A program made the translations under genes and the position numbers. This document shows positions 1 through 43,987 of a stretch of 64,000 bases of DNA, in pieces. The DNA is taken from assembly GCA_037976565.1 (NCBI GenBank), contig CP137674.1:2199690-2263689 (forward strand), given 5' to 3'. Under the pieces are notes generated by a model, which saw only the letters and a list, made by a program, of their open reading frames with translations, had not been told where the DNA came from and made no database searches. The DNA comes from Mesocentrotus franciscanus. Its lineage: Eukaryota > Echinodermata > Echinoidea > Camarodonta > Strongylocentrotidae. Position 1 is the first letter of the stretch, and each line of letters opens with the position of its first letter.

Positions 1-1912
1 TTAAGCGGCTTGCCAGAAGGAAGAAACGTGCTTTCATACGAGCTCGCTCTACCAGCCTGCCACAAGATTTCCTAAAGTACAAAGATCGGAAAAAGTCTTC
101 ACGGATGGCCTGCAAACAAGCGTACAGTGACTACATCAATCACATTATAAGTCCAGACATGTCCTCAAATCCCAAGCGCTTTTGGAGCTTTATTAACAGC
201 AAGAGGAATGACAACACCGGAGTAGCACCTCTTAAAGCTCAAAGTGGAAGGACTATCTCAGATAGCACTGGCAAGGCACACATCTTGAATGAACAGTTTG
301 CATCTGTCTTCAACAAGGATGAAGACATGACCACCATCAAAGACAAGGGACAAAACCTTTATCCAGACATGGATCAAATCAACATCAATCCTGCTGGAGT
401 GTACAAGCTGCTTTCAACTCTGCAGATACACAAGGCTACTGGTCCAGATGGTCTACAAGCAAGGCTCCTGAAGGAACTTGCCATAGAACTTACACCTATC
501 TTCACTATCCTCTTTCAAGCATCAGTCGACCAAGGCATCATTCCTGATGACTGGAAGAAAGCTGATGTAGTTCCTATCTTCAAGAAGGAGAGAGATATAA
601 AGCGGAAAACTACAGACCAATCTCTCTGACCTCCATTGTGTGCAAGACCTTGGAACATATTGTTTGCAGCAGTATACTTGATCATCTCGACAACCATAAC
701 ATCTTAAGTGATGCCCAGCATGGCTTTCGTAAGAAGCGCTCGTGCACATCTCAACTGTTACTAGCTGTGCAGGACCTTGCCAGAGGTATTGAGGATGGCG
801 AACAACTTGATGTTATTCTTTTGGACTTGTCAAAAGCGTTCGACAAGGTTCCCCATGGTAGGCTGATGTACAAAGTCAACTATTATGGAATCAGAGGCAA
901 TATCCATAAGTGGATTGATTGTCTACTCAGTAACCGGTCTCAGAGGGTTCTGCTTGAAGGAGTAGCATCACATGCATCACCTGTCCTTTCAGGGGTTCCT
1001 CAAGGTAGCGTGGTCGGACCTCTGCTCTTCCTTCTCTTCATTAACGACCTCCCGAGTATGTCTCCACACAGTCTACGGTGCGGCTCTTTGCTGATGACTG
1101 CATCATGTACAGAAAGGTCAAGACAGAGGAAGATACTGAACAACTGCAGAGGGACCTGGATGCTCTTCATGTATGGGAAGCAGACTGGCTTATGCAATTT
1201 CACCCGCAGAAATGCCAAGTTATGCATGTCACCAATAAGAGGAAAGCACTCAGGAGCTCAACACCTTACTGCATTCATGGAACGCCTCTAAAGGAAACTG
1301 AGAAAGCAAGATACCTTGGTGTTAACTTTCAGGAAAACATGAAGTGGAATCACCATGTGGATGCCATCGCCAAGTCGGCAAATTCTGTTAGCAGCTAGCT
1401 TCCTGCAGAGAAATATCAGAGACTGTCCTCTCAAGACAAAAGTGTTGTGCTACAAAACACTCGTCCTTCCAGTACTGGAGTATGCTGCTGTGGTATGGGA
1501 CCCATTTACTCAGAAGAACATCGCAAGATTAGAAATGGTACAACGTCGCTATGCCCGCTTCGCTTTAGGAGACTTTAGACGTACAAGCAGCGTAGCTGAT
1601 ATGCTAAAGCAACTCCAGTGGACCACACTCCAGGAAAGAAGGGCACAACAGAGAGTATGTATGGTCTACTGCATAATCCACAGGCTAATTGACATTCCTG
1701 ACGTACACCTCATTCCAGCCGCTGGGCCATCTACACGTGGGAATCCAAACAAGTTCCAAATCCCCTACGCCAGAACCCAAACGTATCAAAAGACATTCTT
1801 TCCTGATGCAATCAGACTATGGAACTCCATCCCAGCGAGTATAGTTAACAGCACCTCCTTAGCGATCTTCAAGCAGGGGGTGCAACAAATGAGGCTTCGT
1901 TAAGCCTCTTTT
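1..1912 (+). mobile_element. Jockey/CR1-like non-LTR retrotransposon, 5' part outside the window, frameshifted
   Basis: The reverse transcriptase blocks appear in order across three forward frames: PDGLQARLLKEL (about 445-485), [10 protein letters not shown] (about 608), HGFRKKRSC (about 720), [16 protein letters not shown] (about 820), [20 protein letters not shown] (about 990), [10 protein letters not shown] (about 1,080) and the C-terminal CYKTLVLPVLEYAAVVWDP (about 1,450). The frame changes near 600, 1,075 and 1,385, so no intact polymerase remains. The reading ends at TAA about 1,902, followed by a T-rich 3' end. Confidence 0.93.
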
Positions 1913-2039
1913 GTTTTTTTTTTAGCCGCACATAGCATCAACTAGTAGTGAGATTTTTACTTGCACTATTCATCTGGGCACTCGACAAGCACAAGTACGA
2001 TAATACGCCAACGGCGGTCTGTACTTAACCGGAAGAAGA

Positions 2040-3060
2040 AGAAGAGGGTGAGAGAGGTGAGAGAACAGAGAGAACACAAAGAGAGGGTGAGAGAGGTGAG
2101 AGAACAGAGAAAACACAAAGAGAGGGTGAGAGAGGTGGGAGAACAGAGAAAACACAAAGAGAGGGTGAGAGAGGTGGGAGAACAGAGAGAACATAAAGAG
2201 AGAGGAGAGAGAGATGGTAGAACAGAGAGAACATAAATAGAGAGAAGGAGAGAGAGATGGTAGAACAGAGAGAACATAAAGAGAGAGAAGGAGAGGGGTG
2301 GGAGAACAGAGAGAACACGAAGAGAGGGTGAGAGAGGTGGGAGAACAGAGAGAACATAAAGAGAGGGTGAGAGAGGTGGAAGAACAGAGAGAACACAAAT
2401 AGAGGGAGAGAGAGGTGGGAGAACAGAGAGAACACAAAGAGAGGGAGAGAGAGGTGGGAGAACAGAGAGAACACAAAGAGAGGGTCAGAGAGGTGGGAGA
2501 ACAGAGAGAACACAAAGAGAGAGAAGGCGAGAGGGGTGGGAGAACAGAGAGAACACAAAGAGAGGGTCAGAGAGGTGGGAGAACAGAGAGAACACGAAGA
2601 GAGGGTCAGAGAGGTGGGAGAACAGAGAGAACACAGAGAGAGAGAAGGCGAGAGGGTGGGAGAACAGAGAGAACACAAAGAGAGGGTCAGAGAGGTGGGA
2701 GAACAGAGAGAACACAAAGAGAGGGAGAGAGAGAGAGGTGGGAGAACAGAGAGAACACGAAGAGAGGGAGAGAGAGGTTGGAGAACATAGAGAACACAAA
2801 GAGAGGGAGAGAGAGGTGGGAGAACAGAGAGAACACAAAGAGAGGGTCAGAGAGGTGGGAGAACAGACAGAACACAAAGAGAGAGAGAGAGGTGGGAGAA
2901 CAGAGAGAACATAAAGAGAGAGAAGGAGAGAGAGGTGGGAGAACAGAGAGAACCCGAAGAGAGAGAGAGGGGATAGATCTAGGGAGATAAGGGTAGATTG
3001 GGAAGAGAGAGACAAGTGGGGGGAAAGAGAGACAAGTGGAGGGAAAACAGAGAAACTGAG
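2040..3060. repeat. GA-rich minisatellite, about 39-bp unit
   Basis: Some 25 degenerate units built on GAGAGGTGGGAGAACAGAGA followed by GAACACAAAGAGAGG. The basic unit is 39 bp with variants differing by indels. Because 39 is a multiple of 3 and the unit lacks stops, several frames on both strands stay open; these are not taken as genes. It follows directly on the 3' end of the LINE. Confidence 0.95.
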
Positions 3061-3892
3061 GAGGTATTACATTTAAATCATGATTATATGCACACTAACA
3101 GCCACCTTACCGATCCCATCTCTTCACACTCTGTCTCTCATCTATCTTCTTTGTTCATGTCTACCTACAGTTATCTCGGTCATTTTAATTTTCATATGCA
3201 GTCCCTGAGAGCAGGCAGTCATTGAAAAGACATACAACACAGTTTTATGTGATAGACGTGATTTCTTATTTATTTAACATTCATAAATTTTAAAGTTGCA
3301 AAGACCTGCTTGCACACATAAGATATGTTAGTTTATACATTCACCTTCCTATATGAATCTCAATAAACTATTATTTTATAAAGCCTAAAAATTAGGTTGA
3401 ATACTGATCTATGTGATTCAGCCACTTAACTGTTAACATGAGCCCTTTACATATATCCATAACAACATATGGGGAAGTCTCATTATATTATATTCTATAT
3501 ATCTTAATGCATTATGATGACTGGCATGGGCTTGTTCTGTATGTAATCACAGAACGCATGACATCTCATTGCCATAGCATAAAATACTCTCTAAATAATA
3601 CTAATAATAATATGTCTACTATTTCTTACATAATTTTTTTTTAATACACTTATACACTATTAATGCTCCTGTGTCAAATCACAATGATGAATAGTAATGC
3701 CACTACTAGAAATGTATGACACTTTTGAATGACGTTATTGAAGTTATGAAAAGTACCATGCTAACCTTTGCATATCACAAAGGTAAAGAGTGCAGATGGA
3801 ATTTAAGTAATTATAAACGTTCTCAAATATCATTAGAATAGTGCTTTTAATTTGTAATCACATTTTTAATTTTTCACAACTTGTGGTTTATT
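3061..3892. other. AT-rich unique sequence
   Basis: No exon, RNA gene or repeat that I can support. The short open frames here have no recognisable content. Confidence 0.6.
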
Positions 3893-4072
3893 GGATTAGT
3901 CAATGGACTGTGGATCACAAAGTATGTGGTTCAATGTCTGCTTTGTATACCTGGATTAGTCAATGGACTGTGGATCACAAAGTATGTGGTTCAATGTCTG
4001 CTTTGTATACCTGGATTAGTCAATGGACTGTGGATCACAAAGTATGTGGTTCAATGTCTGCTTTGTATACCT
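3893..4072. repeat. Three exact 60-bp tandem copies
   Basis: The unit begins GGATTAGTCAATGGACTGTG and is repeated three times with a period of exactly 60 bp and no differences. As 60 is a multiple of 3, two forward frames stay open through it. Perfect identity suggests a recent expansion or an assembly effect. Confidence 0.95.
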
Positions 4073-5326
4073 ATTTGATTAATATATTCTTACGTTGCTT
4101 TCAACAAAGATGGTCATTTGATATCTATTCTCAGATTCATAGAGTTTACACCTTTAGTTATTAAATTTTCAATATAGGATGCTTTGTATATTTGATTAAC
4201 AGATTCTTACATTTTTTCGACAAAGATGGTGATGAGAAAACAAAAACAAAAACAAACAATTAAAAAACAGTACAAAAACAGCATAATAATCCAAAGGAAA
4301 GAAATAAAAGATGCATGTACATGTATGCATTACAATCAATTACCCTGTACAGATTATATATAAATATATTGGATTATTCAAACTCTACTTTGGTGAATTC
4401 AGTACTGGATAAATATATAGTTTTGGTAACTCTTTTCATATGACATATGTGTATCCTGTGAATAATATAAACAATAATAAAGCAAGATAATTATATACAC
4501 TGACATATTTAATAAATATAATACACTTTTTGTTTAGCAATGCCCGTATATAGAGATAATGTTGATATAATCAAAATTACCCTACTGAATACATTGAGAA
4601 ATGCCTATAAGTATAATTTCAAAAAAATACTCTTATATGAATAGTCATGATGTAATTAAAAAATGTATAAATATATATTTTTTATGCCAACAACTAAAAT
4701 CAGCACTATTCAGCCAACATCTTTTAATATATTTGTATCTTTCCCGATATATGCACGTGAATTATCATTCTGAAATGGACTTAAATCAAATTTGTAAACT
4801 GTATCCTCACTTCCATCAGTATTCAGCTAATCATGTCAACATATACAGAAAAGCCTTCATTACTTGGACTGAGCATGGCATGAGGTTAGATGAACCTTGA
4901 ATATTTTGCAGGAAATCTTTCATTATTAATGACTTTGAATCACATTTCAACACAGGAAGGTGAAGAGGGGGAAAAAAAAATCCATTCTGATTAGCATATT
5001 AAGTTAATCCCAGACTGAATTGGTACTATCTTCACTCCAGTGATCTAAAGACAATAGAGACCATGTATAAAAGAAATAACTACTAGACTTGAGAAAATTC
5101 ACAAATCATCCTAATTCATAATGATAAACAAATAACCTAGATTAAAAGAATATATATACATGTATTTGTAATGCCATACCGAATAAATAAAAAATGCCCA
5201 TACTTGATATCATGGATCACTCCCAAAATTATAACTAATATAACATGTATATGAACAATCTACAAGATAACTCTTCCAGGCATTTGCATTCACATTTGGA
5301 ATGTTTTTTTGTGTTGATCTTTTATT
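4073..5326. other. AT-rich unique sequence
   Basis: No supported gene or repeat; scattered ACATGTA-type palindromes only. Confidence 0.55.
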
Positions 5327-6048
5327 ATATACAATTTACACGTTGAAATACTTTTATCATTGATTATACATAACAGGTGTATGTTTTCAAATTGTTTTAA
5401 ATATTTTTATCCTATATACTTCATATTGTAATACTGTTGATCCTAACTCTGTACTTGATACATGAATGTAGGTGATTTATCACAGTGATGTGGTCCAATA
5501 ACAGATATATAAAATTTACACGTTGAAATACTTTTATCATTGATTATACACAACAGGTGTATGTTTTCAAATTGTTTTAAATATTTTTATCCTATATACT
5601 TCATATTGTAATACTGTTGATCCTAACTCTGTACTTGATACATGAATGTAGGTGATTTATCACAGTGATGTGGTCCAATAACAGATATATAAAATTTACA
5701 TGTTTAAATACTTTTATCATTGATTATACACAACAGGTGTATGTTTTCAAATGGTTTAAATATTTTTATCCTATATACTTCATATTTTAATACTGTTGAT
5801 CCTAACTCTGTACTTGATACATGAATGTAGGTGATTTATCACAGTGATGTGGTCCAATAACAGATATATACAATTTACATGTTGAAATACTTTTATCATT
5901 CATTATACACAACAGGTGTATGTTTTCAAATGGTTGAAATGTTTTTTTATCCTATATAGTATACTTCATATTGTAATACTGTTGATCCTAACTCTGTACT
6001 TGACACATGAATGTAGGTGATTTATAGCAGTGATGTGGTCCAATGACG
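5327..6048. repeat. Four tandem copies of a 180-bp unit
   Basis: Copies begin near 5,334, 5,514, 5,694 and 5,873, each starting ATTTACACGTTGAAATAC or a variant and ending near GGTCCAATAACAGATATATA. Copies 1 and 2 are almost identical; copies 3 and 4 are progressively diverged, a gradient typical of stepwise tandem duplication. Confidence 0.95.
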
Positions 6049-6667
6049 GAGCAGTGTGTATGAGAATTATTACATTTATAAGATTGGAGTGGAAACTGAC
6101 TGATTTAACCGTAGAAGCATGATTGTATGATCATGATCTCTTGACAATGAAAGAGTAAATATGTAAAGTACAAGTAAACATGCTTTGACTCTAGACAAGC
6201 GTCATCATGTTCATAGGTTACAAACACATTGATGGGATAAATACAAACCAATGTACAGTCACATATCACAAGATTGTTCAACAAGATGACTTTGAGAAAA
6301 ATGGGTTGTCTTTTATATCAGACTGAATAGAAGTTTGTTACATATATGAGATGTATCTGAGTATGAGATGTATCCAAAGTTTGGACGAAAATGGAAAACA
6401 ACTCTGTATTCTTTGAAGATATGACAAAACAACTAGTTGAGAGCAATGTATTGAGATTGATCTGTAAGCCAAGCATCCATCAGTATTATCATAAAACTCC
6501 TTAATGTCATCCTTGCTGTTTTACTACCATTCCCATGTTAAGGTGCAAATTGCCTAGAAAACATACCATGTATTTACATAAAAACGAGGCTCATATTTTG
6601 CTAGAGTGTTTTTTAAAAGGCATTTTACCACCGGTATGTCAACTTTTAAATGATGGTTAAGAATTGT
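6049..6667. other. Region 3' of the RPTP gene, no feature recognised
   Basis: AT-rich, no coding potential seen. It may include the end of the RPTP 3' untranslated region. Confidence 0.5.
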
Positions 6668-6673
6668 TTTATT
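6668..6673 (-). promoter_or_regulatory. Candidate polyadenylation signal of the RPTP gene
   Basis: AATAAA on the minus strand about 285 nt after the stop codon. The region is AT-rich, so a chance match is quite possible. No transcript evidence is available. Confidence 0.25.
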
Positions 6674-6954
6674 TTTTTTTAATGATTACTTCTTTGGTGA
6701 ACAGATCATCATATGAACCAGTTGTTACATAATGACTATATTAAACTCTCATTGTAATAACAAATCATTCAATTAAAAAAATGTTATCTGAAAGAATCGA
6801 AGGAGAAAAAAGTGGAGACAGAAAGTCAAGAGCTTTTCAAAAATAAGCAGAAAAAAGGACAAATAAATTGTACACAAAGTGAGCAGTTAGCACAATATAA
6901 AGGTGCTAAGCATGATGATGATAGTGCTATCAATACTTTATAGGTAGCCACAGT

Positions 6955-38168
<31,214 letters not shown>

Positions 38169-39059
38169 GATTTTGGATGCATTGTCCGTAGTTGAAGCTG
38201 GTAATATAACTTGAGATTCAGCTGCATCCTGCGCCTGCAAGCTGCATGCATGCAGTCTCAATATCTTGGTGTCGTTTTTTTTTTTTTGATAATCAGATTA
38301 TCAGTGAAATTTGTATTTCATTGATAATATTATTATTGATTAAAACAAATTATTTAAAAAAACAGCGAAAATATCGGCCGGGTTATATTACTCCATAACC
38401 GCGTCTAACAATATTTCATGCTTTCCCGTAATATTTATGAAAACATGGAGCAGATAATTCTCGTTAAACAAAGTAGATCTAGACTACGTATAATTGCATG
38501 GTAGTAATTGGCAAATATTTAAATTGATTTCCTTTATACATTCAGCAAAAGTTCATTCAAATTTCATTTTGCTATATATAAAGGTCAGAATTGTGTAAAG
38601 GAGAGAGTAGCTAGGCTACATTTTATGGAATTGGTATATTGATATATAAGCTTCCTGCATACAGCATATATGGTCGTGATTCCCTTTAAAAACTATATTA
38701 TGCGTCTACTTTTCGTGCGTACATCCGTACGTTTCTTAATTAGATATGATAGAGAGCGAGAACAAAAAGAACTAACAGACCATTGTGATATTAAAAGAAT
38801 TGGCACCGCAGGTTGTGAAAAGTTTATGCGTGAATAGAAAATGTATGATTTAAACATGAGGCGTACGGTACATGTTGTTATTAACGGGCACATGTTTGCG
38901 TGGGCCAGCTGGCGCCTCTATTAGTTACCTTAGGCTTAATTAAAAAAAACTTTACAGCTTTTAAATATTAATTCCAGACGAGTGAACCGAGCGAGCACAA
39001 AGCGCAGTTTCATTTAAATACACTCTAGATAAAATTATAAAAATTAGATATTCTGCCGA

Positions 39060-39765
39060 AATCGCTGCCCGAATATAAGGATGCTTGGGTATCTCATCTT
39101 TGCCCGAATATTATAATTAGGTGACGATTGCCCAAATACGTAAGATAATTATGCACGTACCGGATGAAAGATAATGAGACGAACAAGAAACAGCCAACTG
39201 CTATCATGAGGAAGGGATAGAAATATTGGAAATGATATGAAGGAGAATAAAGCGGAGAAAAGAAATTTAAAAGAAAATGAAATGAGTGCAATACAAAAAA
39301 AAAGATTAACCAAAATATCGTAGGCCTATAGCTATCTGGTTACTATATTTTGTTAGTTATCTGCCTTCATACGTGTTGGCTTTTATTTCGCTATGTCTTT
39401 GCCACAGGATGGTCAAAAAAAAAAAGATCAATATACCGACTACTTCCTCATTGTGGTATCATGACAAAAGCGTTTAATCCCCCACTGGCCCAGTTTGTCT
39501 ACCTCGGAGGGGGGGGGGCGGGGGGGGCGCAAGTGATACCACAATGACAGTCTCATGAGATATCGGTCTCGTGAACCCGTTGTTTTTAAAGGTCAGATTG
39601 GAGAAACTAGAGACCGACATTGTGCGTTTTGTGGGAGTGTAGCCAGGATTACTTTGCAAACTTTCATCTTTACATGAAAAATGTTATTGCATGTTTAAAC
39701 AGATTAATTTAAAGTATGTTTAATTGATATTGTGGGATCATCAAATCATGGATTTATGGCTCGGT
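39060..39765. repeat. 700-bp dispersed repeat, copy R1
   Basis: Shares an extended alignment in the same orientation with 41,945-42,620: GGTGACGATTGCCCAAATAC, then TAGTTATCTGCCTTCATACG, CTATGTCTTTGCCACAGGAT, GAGACCGACATTGTGCG and GATCATCAAATCATGGATTT. A G-rich run lies in the middle of both. Followed at once by the plus-oriented 15-bp array. Confidence 0.88.
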
Positions 39766-39767
39766 GT

Positions 39768-39872
39768 AAAAATGTCAGAGGAAAAAAAAAAAGAGGAAAA
39801 AATGTCAGAGGTAAAAATGCCAGAGGAAAAATGTCAGAGGTAAAAATGTCAGAGGTAAAAATATATTTAATA
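39768..39872 (+). repeat. 15-bp tandem array, AAAATGTCAGAGGTA units
   Basis: About 6-7 units of AAAATGTCAGAGGTA with AAAAATGCCAGAGG and GGAAAAA variants. The inverted counterpart lies at 41,805-41,945; the duplicate is at 50,995-51,085. Confidence 0.9.
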
Positions 39873-40102
39873 AAGCATGTTACAGGTTGAATATTGGTAA
39901 TGGTTGTATATTAGGCTTATCGAAAAGATATAACGAAGTATTCTCTGCAGTCATTAATTTCAGCGCTGCTTTATTTTCTTCTTTCTTTAACTTTTATTTA
40001 CCTTTCTGCCCGAAATTGTGACTTTTGCCCGCCGAGAGGAGACGGGGTGTATCCTTCTTTGGGGGCATAGTGACCCGGCTGCCCCCTCATATGCCTTTGT
40101 CT

Positions 40103-40410
40103 AAGCAAGTGATACTGGTACACTGAGCAATTAACTTCTGGAAAAAAGAATGTCTAAAATCGAGTAGTTTGGCCATGAATTATAGGCCGAGTTGCGGCTC
40201 GATGGTGTAATCATTAAATAAAAAGAAAAGTCATCACAGCCCCAAAAAAAGAGGATAAGCAAGTGATACTGGTACACTGAGCAATTAACTTCTGGAAAAA
40301 AGAATGTCTAAAATCGAGTAGTTTGGCCTTGAATTATAGGCCGAGTTGGGGCTCGATGGTGTAATCATTAAATAAAAAGAAAAGTCATCACACACAGCCC
40401 CCAAAAAAAA
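40103..40410. repeat. 154-bp tandem duplication
   Basis: AAGCAAGTGATACTGGTACA starts at 40,103 and 40,257. The two copies differ at a few bases (for example GGCCATGAATT against GGCCTTGAATT). Confidence 0.92.
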
Positions 40411-40559
40411 GAGGATAAGATATCACGCTGTGAGTCCTCCGCCCCCTCCACTTCACCGTCCCTTCTGAAGATTGATTGACATTTTAACACCGTGGCAATG
40501 ACTACTATAAAATGTAATTTCCTACAAATGCATATTTCCACAATTTCACTTTCTTGTGG

Positions 40560-40830
40560 GCTTGATACTTTGATACTTTGATACTTTGATACAAAGCAGA
40601 AAGCCGCCCAGCATGTTACATCTAATGCTAACCGCACCATCACATTCCAGAGAAGCGCGCTTTGCAAAGAGGTGATCGTCATTCACTATTGCGGTATAAA
40701 TAGTCTGGAGAACATAAATACGCAGCTCAGATACTCTGATCAAGGAGATATCTCCTTGCTCTGATACAAAGCAGAAAGCCGCCCATGTTACATCAAAATG
40801 ATAATCGCACCATCATATTCCAGATAAGCG
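40560..40830. repeat. Local repeats: (GATACTTT)n and a 70-bp direct repeat
   Basis: Four TTTGATAC units at 40,565-40,594. Next to them AAAGCAGAAAGCCGCCCA at 40,595 recurs at 40,768, with GCGCGCTT at the end of both copies. Confidence 0.8.
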
Positions 40831-41804
40831 CGCTTAATTTGCAGTGGTTCTGTTTAAGCTACCGTCGTTCCATAATTATTTGCTGTGAGAGATCAACTCT
40901 GAAATAGACAAATATTTATTCATGAGTAACATATCATAAACATAGTTTTACTGTACACATTTATAGCATCATGAGACTGCTTGTATACATGATAATATTG
41001 TTTGAAGGATATTTGGTGCAGGATTTATAAAAGGTGTGCGGGCATACACTGTATATGACAGTTTCCAGCAGGTACATATTCGTACAAGTCTACACATTAA
41101 ACAAATGCATCATGAATTTGGCAGAAAACAAACAGTTGAAATTGAGGACTTAAATTGTATTTCTCCCACGTTTCTTAATCACAAACATGATGTTTTTATA
41201 TAAAGTTACACAGTGTTATGGTCGAAAGCACATGACAAAATACCGGGGTATACGTAGATAATGTATGTCTCAACGTTTACCACTGTCTTGTAGGCCTACT
41301 ATCTGACATTCTTCAAGCGAAGCTTTGATATTGTTTGTTAAACTTTTGTAATAAAGTATTGATGAGGGGGACAAAACATCCGGTCTTTTTATTCATGTTT
41401 TCTTGTCATAACAGTCTTTGCTGGGATGGACATGAAGATGGGTCTAATTACTGAATTTGTGGAATTTCTGTGCGATCTTTATAACTGATTCCCTGTTTTA
41501 TCTCATTCAATCTTAATTTTCTATGTACTTAGGCCTACTTCCTCAAAACCAAATAAACATTAAAACATCAACCAATTTAAAATATCGAAAAATGATAGAA
41601 ATTAATATATGCAAACCTGATCACAAAATATAAGTTTCAAATTTATTTTCCACATTGTATTATCCTCAGGACATGTACGAAGTACAATACACAGTCATTT
41701 ATAAAATATAATAGACTAGCCCAATAGCTTACGTATCGACATTTTGTGTGATAAAGTGCTGAGATATTATGACGGCACCAATTTTTACCCCTACATTTTT
41801 TTGT

Positions 41805-41945
41805 ATCTCTGACATTTTACCTCCGACATTTTTACCTCTTACATTTTTTCCTCTTACATAATATTTTCCTCTGACATTTTTTCCTCTGACATTTTTACCT
41901 CTGACATTTTTACCTCTGACATTTTTTCCTCTGAAATTTTTTACC
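41805..41945 (-). repeat. 15-bp tandem array in inverted orientation
   Basis: About nine units of TACCTCTGACATTTT, the reverse complement of the array at 39,768. Followed at once by repeat R2. Together with the first array it forms a large inverted structure of about 2.2 kb. Confidence 0.9.
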
Positions 41946-42620
41946 TGGCACCCGTTGCCCGGCGAATATAAGGTGACGATTGCCCAAATACGTAAGATAT
42001 ACGTACACCTACTGAGGATCGGATGAAAGATATTGAGACGAACACGAAACAGCCAACTGCTAGGAAGGGATAGAAATATCGGAAATGATATGAAGAAGAA
42101 TAAAGCGGAGAAAAGAAATTTTAAAGAAAATGAAATGGGTGTAATAAAAAAAAGAGAGAGATTAACCAAAATATCGCATAGGCCTAGCTATCACATGGTT
42201 GCTATATTTTGTTAGTTATTTGCCTTCATACGTGTTGGCTTCAATTCGCTATGTCTTTGCCACAGGATGGTCAAGATCAATATACCTACTACTTCCTCGT
42301 TGTTGTATCATGACAAAGCGTTTCATCCGGCGCCAGTTTGTCAACCTCGGAGGCCGGGGCGGGGGCTGGGGAGGGGGGGGGGGGGCAATGAGACCACAAT
42401 GACAGTCTCATGAGCTGTCGGTCTCGTGAACCCTTTACAAAAAGGGTCAGATTGGAGACTTGAGAGACCGACATTGTGCGTTTTGTGGGCTGTAGCCAGG
42501 ATATCACTTTGCAAACTTCCATCTTTACATGAAAAAAAATGGTATCGTTTAAATTAACAGATGAATTTAAAGTCTGTTTAATTGATTTTGTGTGATCATC
42601 AAATCATGGATTTATAAGCG
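41945..42620. repeat. 700-bp dispersed repeat, copy R2
   Basis: Directly repeated relative to R1 at 39,060. Its left side abuts the inverted 15-bp array, whereas R1 has the array on its right side. Confidence 0.88.
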
Positions 42621-43156
42621 ATATACGTACATGTGTGTCGATTTTAAATGATAGTATCAGTTACGTAACAAAATGTCTATATACCAGGAACTAAAAATGC
42701 AGTTTACTGGATTGTTCAACAATACAAAGGGATCATTATCGGCTAAAACAGTCAACAAGGACCTATACTTTCATTGGGACATACATTATTTGTATGCATG
42801 CGCCTAAATCTTGTCCATATAATTGTTTTTTCCACTCCTTGTCAATTTTTTTTCTGCGATGTCTATATTCTGCATTTAACAGAACTCACCTTGTCAACAC
42901 AGTGTCTTGTACATTTCGTCTTTGAATGTTACATGTTTATTTCACGATTATTACAATTTAATCATAAATCTCTATAACCGAAACGTTAGGGACCTAACTT
43001 AAAGGTGGTGTGTCTCTTTAATTGCATATACAGACTGAAAATATAGACTTGTGTGAATCCTATGGTGAACAAGAGATAATACCAACTAATTAAAAACTCC
43101 CCTGAAAAGATTAGAACTGGCAATTGCCTTTATGTTGAATTATATCGACCGTTCTG

Positions 43157-43370
43157 TGCAAGTTCAAGTTCAAGTTCATTTCAAGATCATTTATTCAAAA
43201 CCACACAAAACATGATATAATCTTTTAAATAGAAAAGAGACTGGTAATAGTACATTAAACGACATATTAACTTGATTACATCACATAATGAATGATCTTA
43301 GGACCCCTTTAGAAGCTAAGCTTGTGAGCGGGGCCCTATATAGTCAACAAAATACATACATTAACAATAT
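43157..43370 (-). mobile_element. LINE 3' end fragment with TTGAACTTG tail
   Basis: Read on the minus strand: a GGGCCCCGCTCACAAGC segment, a 3' untranslated stretch with GAATAAATGATCTTGAAA and a tail TGAACTTGAACTTGAACTTG. A short tandem tail of this kind after a GAATAAA-type end is usual for CR1/L2-like elements; no coding part is left. Copy at 54,378-54,590. Confidence 0.6.
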
Positions 43371-43509
43371 GGCTAGGTGAATAAAAAGAATGTAACGTAT
43401 ATTCAAGGGATGGAAATACTAAGCTACAGAATATAGAACACACATAATACTCTCACACACACGCACACACTAACACACATACACAGCAAACACACTGCAC
43501 GGTTATGCG

Positions 43510-43600
43510 TAGAAAATAGTCTGATTTTCAGACGCTTGTACCGTATGGTCGTACGTTTTGTGCTGCGCAAAGATTCAATCAGTTTAATTATTGATGTGTA
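43510..43600. mobile_element. MITE family M2, internal fragment
   Basis: AAATAGTCTGATTTTCAGAC and AAGATTCAATCAGTTTAAT match 21,310-21,400 of the complete M2 element. Copy at 54,743-54,825. Confidence 0.75.
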
Positions 43601-43817
43601 AAATTGACTCTTTACACCTAATTTATGTATGTTAAATTATTACCAAAGGAAAAAAGAAGTCAGTCAGTCACTCAATATATAGTGTCTAACAGTGAAGTCT
43701 AGAACTTGAGTAAACGGGTTTCCTTGCATAATTTGAATACTAGGACACTGCTAACGTTTACATTAGTTATTCACAGATAGGACATACGTGTATGGCAAGC
43801 CCTTTGTGTAAAAACTA

Positions 43818-43987
43818 CTCTGTTTATCTCAGATAAACTCAGTTTATCAACAGATAAACACAGTTTATCAGAAAAACTCAGTTTATCAATGATAAACACA
43901 GTTTATCTCAACAGTTAACAGATAAACACAGTTTATCTCAGATAAATCAGTTAACAGATAAACACAGTTTATCTCAGATAAACTCAG
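43818..43987. repeat. Palindromic GATAAACTCAGTTTATC repeats up to the gap
   Basis: Interleaved direct and inverted copies of GATAAAC(T/A)CAGTTTATC. The sequence stops at the N run in the middle of a unit; copy 2 continues through a longer version (55,043-55,310). Confidence 0.92.

Noticed and set aside
1966..3015. Several long overlapping open frames on both strands in the GA-rich array
   Set aside because: They are by-products of a stop-free 39-bp tandem unit; the sequence is simple and equally open in several frames.
3841..4164. Repetitive protein frames over the 60-bp repeats
   Set aside because: The frames stay open only because the period is a multiple of three; no signal or domain is present.
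38169..38261. Upstream in-frame ATG as the start of the receptor
   Set aside because: It would put 31 polar residues before the signal peptide; the internal ATG has a good context and gives a standard signal sequence.
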